A stretch of DNA of 64,000 nucleotides from Chryseolinea lacunae (GCF_016735595.1 NZ_JAERRB010000001.1:434001-498000); one strand, 5' to 3'. Positions 52,813-62,220 are shown, counted from the first letter of the stretch. The notes: generated from the sequence alone by a model not told the origin. Numbers and translations: made by a program.

Positions 52813-53625
52813 ATGCAACGTGTATCCTCATACCTTTCCCTGGCGCTGATCCTGATCATCGCTGTTTCGTGCAGCAAATTCCGGAAAATCGAGAAAAGCC
52901 AAGACTGGCGCGTCAAGTATGACGCGGCGTTGAGCTATTACAACAAAAAGGACTATTACAAGGCTTCGGTGCTGTTCGAACAGATCATTCCGATCGTGCG
53001 AGGCCTTCCCGAAGGCGAAAAAGTGCAGTTCTACCTGGCCTATTGCCAGTTCTATGACAAGCTGTACCTATTGTCGTCGGAGCAGTTCAAAACGTTCTAC
53101 GAAACCTATGGTCGCAGCAGCATGGCCGAAGAAGCCCGCTACATGTATGCCTATTCGATGTATGCTTCCTCGCCAAACTCCAATCTGGACCAATCGAGCA
53201 GCGAAGACGCTATGGCGGCCATGCAGCAGTTTTTGAACCGCTACCCCCAAAGCCAATTCCGCGACAAAGCCGTCGAGGTGATTTTCACCACGCAGGAAAA
53301 ACTGGAAAAGAAAGGGTTCGACAATGCCTATCAGTATTACCGCATGCGCAGCTACAAGGCGGCTATTGTGGCCCTGAATAATTTTAAAGACAACTTCCCC
53401 GACTCGAAATACCTGGAGCGCACCTACTACCTGGTGATCTCTTCGGAATATAAGTTGGCCGAGCAAAGCATCTACTCCAAGCAACTCGATCGCTACAAGG
53501 GCGTGGTGGAACACTACAAGGAATTTGTGGACCGCTATCCGGGCAGCACCTATCTCGAGGACGCCGAGCGCATGTATGCCGACAGCCTGGGGAAAATCAC
53601 TAAATCAAAAAACAATAATTCGTAA
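52813..53625 (+). CDS. bamD: BamD outer-membrane assembly lipoprotein
   Basis: The start at 52813 gives a lipoprotein signal (LILIIAVSC, Cys near 18); the longer frame from 52738 does not. The 270-residue product consists of TPR repeats typical of BamD/YfiO (YNKKDYYKASVLFEQIIPI, FLNRYPQSQFRDKAVEV, FVDRYPGSTYLEDAERMY). It is part of the Bam complex inserting barrel proteins. It is followed 4 bp later by rpoZ. Confidence 0.93.
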   Translation: MQRVSSYLSLALILIIAVSCSKFRKIEKSQDWRVKYDAALSYYNKKDYYKASVLFEQIIPIVRGLPEGEKVQFYLAYCQFYDKLYLLSSEQFKTFYETYGRSSMAEEARYMYAYSMYASSPNSNLDQSSSEDAMAAMQQFLNRYPQSQFRDKAVEVIFTTQEKLEKKGFDNAYQYYRMRSYKAAIVALNNFKDNFPDSKYLERTYYLVISSEYKLAEQSIYSKQLDRYKGVVEHYKEFVDRYPGSTYLEDAERMYADSLGKITKSKNNNS

Positions 53626-53629
53626 TCAT

Positions 53630-53953
53630 ATGGCAGTTCAATCATCAGTAGTAACCCGCGATGTAGAAAAAATCGCAGACCAAACCGGTAACATCTATGA
53701 ATCGGTTGTGGTGATTTCGAAACGCGCGCGTCAGATCGCCGTGAACATCAAGGAAGAGCTCAACAACAAGCTGGCTGAGTTTGCCACCACGGTCGATAAC
53801 CTGGAAGAAGTGTTCGAGAACCGCGAGCAAATTGAAATCTCGAAGTTCTATGAGCGCATGCCCAAGCCTACGACTACGGCAACGGAAGAATTTATCGAAG
53901 AAAAGCTGAACTTCCGTCTGCGCGGCGAAGGCGATACCAGACAGGAACTTTAA
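53630..53953 (+). CDS. rpoZ: RNA polymerase omega subunit (Rpb6 family)
   Basis: The start at 53630 (MAVQSSVVTRDVE) is chosen over the longer frame, which overlaps bamD. The 107-residue product has the omega/Rpb6 core (DQTGNIYESVVVISKRARQI, EELNNKLAEF), characteristic of Bacteroidota. It helps assemble and stabilise RNA polymerase. It lies between bamD and coaBC, as usual in this phylum. Confidence 0.93.
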   Translation: MAVQSSVVTRDVEKIADQTGNIYESVVVISKRARQIAVNIKEELNNKLAEFATTVDNLEEVFENREQIEISKFYERMPKPTTTATEEFIEEKLNFRLRGEGDTRQEL

Positions 53954-53965
53954 TCACGGTCGGCC

Positions 53966-55159
53966 ATGCCGAAGGGCAAGCGAATCGTGGTAGGCGTTTG
54001 TGGTGGCATAGCGGCCTATAAGTCGGCTGTGCTCGTGAGGCTTCTGGTGAAAGCCGGAGCCGAGGTGCAAGTGATCATGACGCCCGACGCGCATGAGTTC
54101 ATCACGCCCCTCACCCTCTCCACCCTGTCGAAACGCCCCGCCCTCACGGAGTTTCAAAGCTCCGGCACGTGGAATAATCATGTAGACCTTGGGTTGTGGG
54201 CCGATGCCATACTGTTGGCACCGGCCACCGCCAACACCCTCGGCAAAATGGCCAACGGCATCTGCGACAACCTGCTGCTGGCCGTCTATCTCTCCGCACG
54301 CTGCCCTGTTTTTCTGGCCCCGGCCATGGACCTCGACATGCTGCAACACCCGGCCGTTCAGGCCAACCTTCAAAAACTGAAAAGCTTTGGCAACCACATC
54401 ATCGACCCCGCCTTTGGCGAGCTGGCCAGTGGTTTGGTGGGCAACGGCCGCATGGCCGAACCCGAAGCATTGATAGCCCATCTCCAAAACTTCTTTACAC
54501 CACAGAAATTAGCAGGCAAGAAAGTGCTGGTCACCGCCGGACCTACCTATGAAGCGCTCGACCCCGTGCGTTTCATCGGCAACCACTCCAGCGGCAAGAT
54601 GGGTTTTGCCGTTGCCGAAGCGTTGGCCAACGCGGGTGCGGAAGTGAACCTGGTGTCGGGCCCCACGCAACAACATACGCAACACGCGGGGGTGAGCGTT
54701 ACGTCTGTGACCTCCGCCGAAGAAATGTATAACGCCTGCGCCACACTCTTTCCCGCTGCCGACATCACCGTGCTGGCGGCCGCCGTGGCCGACTATCGCC
54801 CCGCGACAGTGGCCGATCAGAAAATCAAAAAGAAAGACGACGTGTTTAATCTTGAACTGGTGAAGACGCGCGACATCGCCGCCTCGCTGGGCAAACTGAA
54901 ACACAACGGACAAATCATTGTTGGCTTTGCGCTGGAAACAGAACACGAACAGGCCAACGCACTAAAAAAACTGGAGGCCAAAAACTTTGACCTCATTGTG
55001 CTAAATTCCCTGCGCGACAACGGCGCGGGATTTGGACACGACACCAACAAGATCACCATCATGGACCGCAACCAGCAGGTGAAATCTTTCGACCTGAAAT
55101 CGAAAGACGCTGTGGCCCAGGATATCGTGGCCGCCATAATCGAAAAATTGCATGGGTAA
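53966..55159 (+). CDS. coaBC: Bifunctional phosphopantothenoylcysteine decarboxylase/phosphopantothenate-cysteine ligase
   Basis: The 397-residue protein has the CoaC flavoprotein half (VGVCGGIAAYKSA, His in NNHVDLGLW, LAPATANTLGKMANGICDNLL, PAMDLDM) and the CoaB half (VTAGPTYEALDPVRFIGNHS, SGKMGFAVAEAL, AAVADYRP, KIKKKDD). It performs two steps of coenzyme A synthesis. It starts 12 bp after rpoZ and overlaps the next gene by 8 bp. Confidence 0.97.
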   Translation: MPKGKRIVVGVCGGIAAYKSAVLVRLLVKAGAEVQVIMTPDAHEFITPLTLSTLSKRPALTEFQSSGTWNNHVDLGLWADAILLAPATANTLGKMANGICDNLLLAVYLSARCPVFLAPAMDLDMLQHPAVQANLQKLKSFGNHIIDPAFGELASGLVGNGRMAEPEALIAHLQNFFTPQKLAGKKVLVTAGPTYEALDPVRFIGNHSSGKMGFAVAEALANAGAEVNLVSGPTQQHTQHAGVSVTSVTSAEEMYNACATLFPAADITVLAAAVADYRPATVADQKIKKKDDVFNLELVKTRDIAASLGKLKHNGQIIVGFALETEHEQANALKKLEAKNFDLIVLNSLRDNGAGFGHDTNKITIMDRNQQVKSFDLKSKDAVAQDIVAAIIEKLHG

Positions 55160-56051
55160 ATACACACTTCTGTTTTTCCTGCTGCTGGGCACGGCAAGCA
55201 TGGCATGGTCGCAAGAACTGAACTGCCTCGTCACCATCAACTCCACGCAAGTGACCACCAGCGATCGCGGCATTTTCCGCGACATGAAAACAGCCGTGGA
55301 GCAATTCATGAACACGCGCAAGTGGACCAACGATTCGTATAAGCCCTACGAGAAGATCAACTGCAACATGCTGATCACCATCACCAAGATGCCCGCCATT
55401 GGCAACTTCACGGCGTCGGTGCAGGTGCAGGCCGCGCGCCCGGTCTACAACACGAACTATTCCAGCCTCACCTTCAACTATGCCGACCGCGACTGGGAGT
55501 TTGAATACATCGAATCGCTGCCGCTTGAATTTAACGACAACACCTTCACCACCAACCTCACCTCCATGCTGGCCCTCTATGCCTACATGGTGATTGGTGT
55601 AGATGCCGACACGTTCAGCGAACTGGGCGGCACACCCTACTTTCAGAAGGCACTGGCCGTGGTGAACAACGCGCAACAATCTAACCGCGCCGGCTGGCAA
55701 CCCCTGGGCAGCAACCGGAGCCGCTACTGGATTGTGGAGAACTATAACAACGCACAATCGGTGGATATGCGCAAAGCCCTGTATGCCTATCACCGGCTGG
55801 CACTCGACAACTTCGAGAAGGATCCGGACAAGAGCCGGGAAACAATATTGAAGAGCCTGCGCGATGTCAAGAAAATGCGCGACATCAACCCTGCCTCCAT
55901 TCTGGTGATCAGCTTCTTCGACGCCAAGAGCAAGGAGCTGGCCAACGTGTTTTCGTCGGGCAGCATCCAGGTGCGGCGCGAGGCCTACGACATCATCACC
56001 ACCATCGACCCCAGCAACCGGGCGGCCTACGACAAGATGATCCAGAACTGA
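55152..56051 (+). CDS. DUF4835 (PorD-type) secreted protein
   Basis: The 299-residue product has a signal peptide (ending MAWSQ) and the family opening ELNCLVTINSTQVTTSDRGIF, then FNYADRDWEFEYIESLPL. DUF4835 proteins are widespread in Bacteroidota and are labelled PorD of the type IX secretion system in some annotations; a mechanistic role is not settled as far as I know. The 8-bp overlap with coaBC and the following recN are the conserved gene order. Confidence 0.9.
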   Translation: MGKYTLLFFLLLGTASMAWSQELNCLVTINSTQVTTSDRGIFRDMKTAVEQFMNTRKWTNDSYKPYEKINCNMLITITKMPAIGNFTASVQVQAARPVYNTNYSSLTFNYADRDWEFEYIESLPLEFNDNTFTTNLTSMLALYAYMVIGVDADTFSELGGTPYFQKALAVVNNAQQSNRAGWQPLGSNRSRYWIVENYNNAQSVDMRKALYAYHRLALDNFEKDPDKSRETILKSLRDVKKMRDINPASILVISFFDAKSKELANVFSSGSIQVRREAYDIITTIDPSNRAAYDKMIQN

Positions 56052-56115
56052 TTTCACCTTTCACGTGTTGGATTCATGCCCCGATTTCGGCAGCTTTGCC
56101 GGAACGACGCTGCAC

Positions 56116-56340
56116 ATGAGCACCAAACAATTACGCCTTAGCGACACTGAGCAAATCCGGAAACGGATCACGGAATTTTTGGGTAAAAAAATTAATATTG
56201 TGCTCACAGACGACACGGCCATGGTAGGCGAACTGGCGGCTGCCAACGCCACCGAAATAACCCTGGTGAACATGCGTCAGAAGAAAATGATCTACCGTTT
56301 AAACACCATCGCCGAAGTATACGTCGACACACGCGCCTAA
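56116..56340 (+). CDS. Small Sm-like (Lsm/Hfq-fold) protein
   Basis: The start at 56116 (MSTKQLRLSD) gives 74 residues. An N-terminal helix is followed by GKKINIVLTDDTAMVGEL, which fits the Sm1 motif (G-x-x-hydrophobic strand, then D at the turn, then G-x-L), and a second half TEITLVNM-KKMIYRL-TIAEVYVD that could form strands 3-5. This suggests a small RNA-binding-like barrel. Canonical Hfq is generally missing in this phylum. The recN ATG overlaps its stop (TAATG). The fold call is by motif and is not proven. Confidence 0.6.
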   Translation: MSTKQLRLSDTEQIRKRITEFLGKKINIVLTDDTAMVGELAAANATEITLVNMRQKKMIYRLNTIAEVYVDTRA

Positions 56341-57992
56341 TGCTGAAACACCTCACCATACAAAACTACGCCCTCATCAAGCACCTCGTGCTGGAACCCT
56401 CGGCCCGTCTCAACGTGGTGACGGGCGAAACCGGTGCCGGAAAGTCCATCATGCTCGGCGCCATCGGCCTGCTGCTGGGCAACCGCGCCGACACCAAGGT
56501 GCTGTGGGACGAAGAACAGAAGTGCATCATTGAAGGAACCTTCTTTATCAAAGACTATAAACTCAAGTCGTTGTTCAAAAGCGAAGACCTCGACTACGAC
56601 GACACCACGGTGATCCGCCGCGAGATCAGCCCCGGCGGAAAATCGCGCGCATTCATCAACGACACCCCGGTGACCCTGGAAGTGATGAAACGTTTGGGCA
56701 CGTTGCTGATGGACATCCACTCGCAACACGAAACGCTGCAACTGGGGCAACAGAGCTTTCAACTGAAACTGGTAGACGCCTACGCCGGCAACACCACGTT
56801 GCGCGAACAATATGCCGCCGACTGGCAAGCCTATAGCAAGACGCGCAAGGAATACGACAACCTAGTATCCGAAGCCGACACGCTGCGCCAGGATGCCGAC
56901 TACATCCGCTTCCAACTGGACGAACTGGTGCAGGCAAACCTGGAAGAAGGCGAACAGGATTCGATGGAGTCGGAACTGAAGATCATGGAGCACTCGGGCG
57001 AAATAAAAACACGCTTCCAGCAAGTGCTCGACCTGGTGAACAATTCGGAGTATGCCTCGCGCACCAGCCTCTCGGAAGCACGCGGCCACCTGAACGCGGT
57101 GGCAGCCTATGCACCAGCCTACGAAAACCTGCTGCAACGCCTCGACAGTTTGATTATCGAACTGGATGATGTGGCAGCCGAGATTGAACGCGAAGAAGAG
57201 AAAATAGAATTCGATCCGCAGCGTGCCGAGTTTGTGAAAGAACGCCTCAGTACCATTTACAAGCTGTTGAAAAAACATAAGGCCGCCGACCTGCGTGCCC
57301 TCATGGCCATACAAGAAGAGCTGTCGCAAAAGAACACGCTCACCTCCACCCTCGACGAGTCGCTGGAGGCCGCGAAGAAAGCTTTTGAACAAGCCCACAA
57401 AACCGTGACGGCCACCGCCAAAAAACTGACAGAGTCGCGCGTGAAAGTTTTTACTCCCCTTTGCAAACAACTCACCGGTTTGTTGCAAGAGCTGGGCATT
57501 CCCAACGCAACCCTTCAAATCGACACACAACCCGCAGAGCTTTCCGCACAAGGCGCCGACCGCATAGACATTTTGTTCAGCGCCAACAAGGGCGTGAGCC
57601 CACGCCCGCTGGCCCAGGTGGCATCGGGTGGCGAGTTCTCCAGACTCATGTTCGGCATCAAGTATGTGATGGCCGAGAAGGCCGCCATGCCCACGCTGAT
57701 ACTCGACGAAATAGACACGGGCATCTCGGGCGAAGTAGCCATCAAGTTGGGCAACCTCATGAAAACAATGGCCACACGCCACCAGGTGATTGCCATCAGC
57801 CACTTGCCCCAAATTGCCGCCAAAGGCGACGCACACTACTTTGTGTATAAGGACAACTCTTCCGCAAAAACCATCAGTTCCATCAAACTGCTGGGCGAAA
57901 ACGACCGCGTGGAGGAAATAGCCAAGATGATTGGCGGTGCCAAGCCTTCGAAGATTGCGTTGGAAAATGCGCAGGAGTTGCTGAGTCAATAA
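56340..57992 (+). CDS. recN: DNA repair ATPase RecN
   Basis: The 550-residue SMC-like protein has Walker A GETGAGKS (near residue 30), a long coiled-coil middle (about 150-400) with a hinge region, the ABC signature VASGGEFSRLMFGIK (near 425) and Walker B LILDEIDTG (near 460). This is standard RecN for double-strand-break repair. It is translationally coupled to the Sm-like gene. Confidence 0.97.
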   Translation: MLKHLTIQNYALIKHLVLEPSARLNVVTGETGAGKSIMLGAIGLLLGNRADTKVLWDEEQKCIIEGTFFIKDYKLKSLFKSEDLDYDDTTVIRREISPGGKSRAFINDTPVTLEVMKRLGTLLMDIHSQHETLQLGQQSFQLKLVDAYAGNTTLREQYAADWQAYSKTRKEYDNLVSEADTLRQDADYIRFQLDELVQANLEEGEQDSMESELKIMEHSGEIKTRFQQVLDLVNNSEYASRTSLSEARGHLNAVAAYAPAYENLLQRLDSLIIELDDVAAEIEREEEKIEFDPQRAEFVKERLSTIYKLLKKHKAADLRALMAIQEELSQKNTLTSTLDESLEAAKKAFEQAHKTVTATAKKLTESRVKVFTPLCKQLTGLLQELGIPNATLQIDTQPAELSAQGADRIDILFSANKGVSPRPLAQVASGGEFSRLMFGIKYVMAEKAAMPTLILDEIDTGISGEVAIKLGNLMKTMATRHQVIAISHLPQIAAKGDAHYFVYKDNSSAKTISSIKLLGENDRVEEIAKMIGGAKPSKIALENAQELLSQ

Positions 57993-58040
57993 ACTTCCGG
58001 ATGATGTGCCCGGGCTAATGCTGCCTCAGACGACTGATGG

Positions 58041-59063
58041 CTAAGGCTGTAAAACTTGTTGACGTCCCCACGAAATTCCGTAATTGTTTTCGTAGAGCTT
58101 GTAGAATCCAGTATTTCCAAAGAAAATATTAATCAGAATAAACGTCTCCCAAATTAAGTCACGCAACCGGCCGGTGGGTTGATTTATCATAACTCCTAAC
58201 TGAGCGATTTTCCCATAGTGAAGCGGACGCGAATGCGTCATATGATCGTCGTAGCTTGAAAAATATTCTACGATCTCCGTAATGCGCACAGTCTCGACAT
58301 CCTGTTTTCCGGCAAACATGTAGTTCGTCAGCCACGTTGTTACCAGCTGCTTGGAAAGTTTATCGGCATCTTCACAAATCTCCAAAAGATGTAGATCCAG
58401 CTTTTGCAATAGTGGAACATAAGCGGGCAACGTTTCTGGACCCTCCAGTTGTATCTTTTGTTTTGCATTTTCAAAACCATTGATAATAGAGCGCGCCGGA
58501 ATGCCGTCGAGTTGTGGATCTATCGGCCCTAAGGTGGCGCTGGAGTGCAGGGTTATTTCATTTCCCGAGAGCGCCAGCATTGTCGCTGCGGAGTATGCAG
58601 AATGAGGTATGATAAAGTGCACCTCTCTGAATCTGTTTCTCAAAATGCCAACGATTCGTTCGGTCGCATTTGGATCGCCCCCGGGGCTGTGCAACAACAC
58701 GTCTATAGATTCGTGCGCCGCGGGTATCGCATTTACCAAATCAGTAAAACCTTCAATGTCATCTAAAGCAATCGAGCTGGGGAGTTGCGTCTGGTCGAGA
58801 AACCTGGCTGCGTAAACAATCAACGGGCGACCGCGAAGTGCTTCGATCTCGGCATAGCACCGGGAACGAAATTCTCTTAGCCTGTCACCATCAACTTCTG
58901 GTGTCGGGTTTGAATGCAAAAATGTATACCAATCTTGAGTGGATCTAAATCTAACAATGGGGTTCTCTGCTGACGCTGAAACCGATTCTCTTACCTGAGC
59001 AGAGCTAACGCTAGAATTTTCTAAAGTTGGTACCGGGGCTGGTTGTTGTTCCTGACTTGACAT
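58041..59063 (-). CDS. SDH/SppA-type Clp-fold serine protease-like protein
   Basis: The 340-residue protein has a Clp/crotonase-fold core: DVLLHSPGGDPNATERI, then PHSAYSAATMLALSGNEI with the likely nucleophile Ser near residue 156, then HSSATLGPIDPQL. This matches the SDH-sah family (serine dehydrogenase proteinase-like). Family members are often accessory; the true substrate is unknown. A C-terminal hydrophobic stretch (LIWETFILINIFFG) may contact membrane. Its start lies inside the upstream small gene, which suggests co-translation. It interrupts the housekeeping genes recN and ydcF/recQ. Confidence 0.8.
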   Translation of the reverse strand: MSSQEQQPAPVPTLENSSVSSAQVRESVSASAENPIVRFRSTQDWYTFLHSNPTPEVDGDRLREFRSRCYAEIEALRGRPLIVYAARFLDQTQLPSSIALDDIEGFTDLVNAIPAAHESIDVLLHSPGGDPNATERIVGILRNRFREVHFIIPHSAYSAATMLALSGNEITLHSSATLGPIDPQLDGIPARSIINGFENAKQKIQLEGPETLPAYVPLLQKLDLHLLEICEDADKLSKQLVTTWLTNYMFAGKQDVETVRITEIVEYFSSYDDHMTHSRPLHYGKIAQLGVMINQPTGRLRDLIWETFILINIFFGNTGFYKLYENNYGISWGRQQVLQP

Positions 59064-59232
59064 TTATTTTGCCGGTTGATGAATCGCTGCTAATGCTAAC
59101 CGTGACCTTTGTTTGCCCCATCGCCACATACGTTCTCTTCAATATTTCCTCAACATTTTTATAGTCAGAAAGGACCTTCTGAGTTTCTTGGGAGAGTTCT
59201 CCAAAATGCGTGTTGATCAATAAATTTTTCAT
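59011..59232 (-). CDS. Small protein overlapping the Clp-fold protease gene
   Basis: Not recognised. A 73-residue frame from ATG 59232 (MKNLLINTHFGELSQ) overlaps the protease start by 53 bp in another frame. It is helical at first (SQETQKVLSDYKNVEEILKRTY), then Ser/Thr-rich. The overlap and shared strand suggest a two-gene unit. Confidence 0.5.
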   Translation of the reverse strand: MKNLLINTHFGELSQETQKVLSDYKNVEEILKRTYVAMGQTKVTVSISSDSSTGKINVKSGTTTSPGTNFRKF

Positions 59233-59511
59233 AAACAGGTTAGTTTGGGATCGGATTTCTTTTCCTTGCCCGCATGCATAGGTAAATAAAATTATTCGGA
59301 AAACGATCCATGTTCCACCCACCCGTCAGACACTTCGAAAAAACAGGACTTTCAGTTAGACTTAACCATCAACAGAATCACAATTTGTGCCGACGAATAT
59401 CGGAAAATCACTAACGATCATGCGGGGCTCTCAAAAAAACAACTCCTCTAAAATTTTTTAAAATTATTTTTTCCCGATCCGGAAAAACACCCCAAAAACT
59501 CGCCACTATAG

Positions 59512-60258
59512 CTACTGCGTCGCCACAGGCGTCATCGCTTTCACATTGTCTTTTTCCTTCTCTTCCCGCTTCTTCTTTTCTTTCTCGTCCTGGAGTTCAT
59601 CTTTTATGCGGCGGCCCATGGTGTAGCGGAAGCGTTGCCAGAAACTTTCGCGCACGGTGATGGACACAAACTCTTTGCGGAAAGCCGAGTCGTAGTTGAT
59701 GTTGGGTAGCGGGGTGTCATCCATTTTCAGGATGTCGAACACGATGGGGATGACTTTCACGCCGGGGCAATATTTTTTGGCAAAGCTTTTCAGCAGGCGG
59801 CCCTGATAGGGATCGGTGGCGACCGCTATTTTCTGAAAGCCCATTTGTTTGGCCATCTTCCACGAATAGTATACATTTTCGGTGCTGTGCTCGGCTTTGG
59901 TTTCAGAGAAGGTATGTTCGGCGGGAATGCCCAGGGTGTCGGCAATGATTTTCATGGCGATGCCTTCCACGTAGGGACTGTAGACGGCCGAGCCGGAGAA
60001 GATGATGTTTTTGGTGAAGCCGCTGTCGTAAAGATGTTTGGCCCAATAGATGCGCATCTTCATGACCGACGTTGTTTTTTCTTTTTCGTAGGGCACACCC
60101 GGCACAATCACCACGTCGTAGGGCTTGTCTTTTTTGGCCTGATCGTAGGCTTTGTGCGCATAGTGCGAGAACGAGCAGTGTGTCAGCAACAGGGCCACGG
60201 CCAGGCAAATGTGGAAATAGACAAAAAATCTCAAAAACTTCTTCAGGCGCTTATTCAT
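59512..60258 (-). CDS. YdcF/SanA-family (DUF218) protein
   Basis: The 248-residue protein has an N-terminal membrane anchor (FFVYFHICLAVALLLTHCSF), then the DUF218 core: DVVIVPGVPYE, IIFSGSAVYSPYVEG, SETKAEHSTENVYYS and AVATDPYQGRLLKSF. Related E. coli proteins (SanA, ElyC) affect envelope integrity. A charged, Lys/Glu-rich tail closes it. It is 14 bp downstream of recQ, so probably co-transcribed. Confidence 0.85.
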   Translation of the reverse strand: MNKRLKKFLRFFVYFHICLAVALLLTHCSFSHYAHKAYDQAKKDKPYDVVIVPGVPYEKEKTTSVMKMRIYWAKHLYDSGFTKNIIFSGSAVYSPYVEGIAMKIIADTLGIPAEHTFSETKAEHSTENVYYSWKMAKQMGFQKIAVATDPYQGRLLKSFAKKYCPGVKVIPIVFDILKMDDTPLPNINYDSAFRKEFVSITVRESFWQRFRYTMGRRIKDELQDEKEKKKREEKEKDNVKAMTPVATQ

Positions 60259-60272
60259 GTTCTCTCCGGCAG

Positions 60273-62192
60273 TTATTCTTTTTCATTCACTCTCAGTTTC
60301 CAAGCAGCATCGTAGGCCAGTTTGCCATCGTCTACCATTTCGCGAATCACGTCCACAAACAGTTCGTGGTCGCGGGGGGCGATAATTTCTTCCAGTTCTT
60401 CCACGGTCATGGGTTTCTTTTTCAACACCGTGGCCACTTCGCCGTGCAGGTCTTCGTAGGCCTCCATGTTTTCGTGTTTCCGGTTTTGAATACAAACATC
60501 GCAGATGCCACAAGTGTTAAAGGTCTCCTCGCCAAAATAATCCTGAATCATCTGCATGCGGCAGCGGTGGGCGGTGGTGGCAAATGCCACCATGGCCTCC
60601 ATTTTGCCAATAATCAACGTTCTGCGCGCTTCCATGCGCGCCAGATTCAACGACAGGCGTTGGGCGTCCTGCCGGGGCGTGAGGTAGGTGAGCTGCGGTT
60701 TGTCTTTCACGGGCTGGTAGACCAGCACCTGCAGCTCGTCGAGGTGTTTCAATATTTTCACCATTTCGGCCGTGGAAATCTTCAGTCCTTTGGCCAGCAG
60801 CGGTTCCGATATTCTGGCAAAGCCCGACATGAGCTCGCCCCCAAAAAGGCGCAACAGCATTTTGATGGGCGCATCAAACTGGGCATGGGCTACCTGGAAT
60901 TCATAGAGTTTGCCCTTGTCGAGCGCGAGGTGTATGCGCGGGGGGCTGTAGAAACTTTCGTTGAATTGGATGAGGCCTTCTTCTTCCAGCTTCTTCAGCG
61001 CGGCATAGACTTCGGCGGCATGCACGTTGAAGCGCTCCGTGAAATCGTGGAGGTCGAAGTCGTAGCCCTGGCCTTCGCCGCTACCTTCGGCCAGCTGATA
61101 GTAGTTGGCAAGGGCCTGGTATATTTTTCGGAGATAGGCCGGTGCGGGTTGCGACTGCTCGGTTTTGGTTTTCAGGTTCAACACGTCGGCGTCGTTATAG
61201 ATCATGACGGCGTAGGCGCGCTGGCCATCTCTTCCACCACGTCCGGCTTCCTGATAGTAGGACTCGATGTTTTCCGGAAGGTCGAGGTGAATCACGATGC
61301 GCACATCGGGTTTGTCGATGCCCATGCCGAAGGCGTTGGTGGCCACCATCACCCGCTTTTCGTTTTTGATCCACTCTTCCTGCCGGCGGTTGCGTTCTTC
61401 AAAGTCAAGGCCTGCATGATAGAACGAAGCGCTGATGCCTTTTTTCGAAAGCCATTCAGCAAAGTCCTGGGTGGCTTTGCGCGAGCGCACATAGAGGATG
61501 GCAGAGCCGTTCACTTTGGTGAGTATTTCCAACACCTTGCGTTCCTTGTGTTCGGCCTTGCGCACCACAAACGAGAGGTTGTGACGGGCAAACGATTTTT
61601 GAAACACACCCGCGTGTTTGCGAAAGGCCAGCTTGTCCATGATGTCGTCGCGCACCTGCTGTGTGGCCGTGGCCGTGAGGGCGATCACGGGCACCTCGGG
61701 CTTCTGCTCGCGCAGAGCAACAATTTTCAGATACGATGGCCGGAAGTCGTAACCCCACTGCGAAATGCAATGGGCTTCGTCTATGGCGATGAGGCTCACC
61801 TTCATTTGTTTGACGCGCTCCATAAAAAGCTCGGTGTGCAAACGCTCGGGCGACACGTAGAGAAATTTTATGGGACCATAGATGCAGTTGTTCAGCAGGA
61901 TGTCTATTTCGCGCCACGGCATGCCGGAGTGAATGGACACGGCGTCGATGTTGCGTCGCTTCAGTTGCTCTACCTGGTCTTTCATGAGGGCGATGAGGGG
62001 CGTCACCACAATGCAAAGCCCTTCGCGCAACAATGCGGGCACCTGAAAACAGATGGACTTGCCCCCGCCCGTGGGAAGCAACGCCAGCGTGTCGTGACCT
62101 TGCAGCACGGAGTGAATGATCTCCTCCTGCCCCGGCCTGAACTGGCTGTGGTTCCAATACTGTTTTAATATGGTGTGAGGCGTCTCCAACAA
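60273..62192 (-). CDS. recQ: ATP-dependent DNA helicase RecQ (Zn-domain type)
   Basis: The 639-residue protein has Walker A LPTGGGKS, DEAHCISQWG, LTATAT, motif VI (EAGRGGRDGQ), an RQC winged helix and the four-Cys zinc site in the C-terminal part (RCRMQMIQDYF, CGICDVC). The start is ATG 62192. RecQ unwinds DNA in repair and recombination. It leads the recQ-ydcF unit. Confidence 0.96.
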   Translation of the reverse strand: MLETPHTILKQYWNHSQFRPGQEEIIHSVLQGHDTLALLPTGGGKSICFQVPALLREGLCIVVTPLIALMKDQVEQLKRRNIDAVSIHSGMPWREIDILLNNCIYGPIKFLYVSPERLHTELFMERVKQMKVSLIAIDEAHCISQWGYDFRPSYLKIVALREQKPEVPVIALTATATQQVRDDIMDKLAFRKHAGVFQKSFARHNLSFVVRKAEHKERKVLEILTKVNGSAILYVRSRKATQDFAEWLSKKGISASFYHAGLDFEERNRRQEEWIKNEKRVMVATNAFGMGIDKPDVRIVIHLDLPENIESYYQEAGRGGRDGQRAYAVMIYNDADVLNLKTKTEQSQPAPAYLRKIYQALANYYQLAEGSGEGQGYDFDLHDFTERFNVHAAEVYAALKKLEEEGLIQFNESFYSPPRIHLALDKGKLYEFQVAHAQFDAPIKMLLRLFGGELMSGFARISEPLLAKGLKISTAEMVKILKHLDELQVLVYQPVKDKPQLTYLTPRQDAQRLSLNLARMEARRTLIIGKMEAMVAFATTAHRCRMQMIQDYFGEETFNTCGICDVCIQNRKHENMEAYEDLHGEVATVLKKKPMTVEELEEIIAPRDHELFVDVIREMVDDGKLAYDAAWKLRVNEKE

Positions 62193-62220
62193 AAACGAAG
62201 ATAGGCGAAGGTTGGGCTAT

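Noticed and set aside
58085-58110. A GTAGAG/GTAGAA pair as a fourth operator
   Set aside because: It lies inside the Clp-fold protease coding sequence, has 9-bp rather than 11-bp period, and no -7 element at the right distance.
60072-62168. A 698-codon plus-strand frame opposite recQ
   Set aside because: It is the shadow of recQ; the minus strand carries all helicase motifs and a zinc site.
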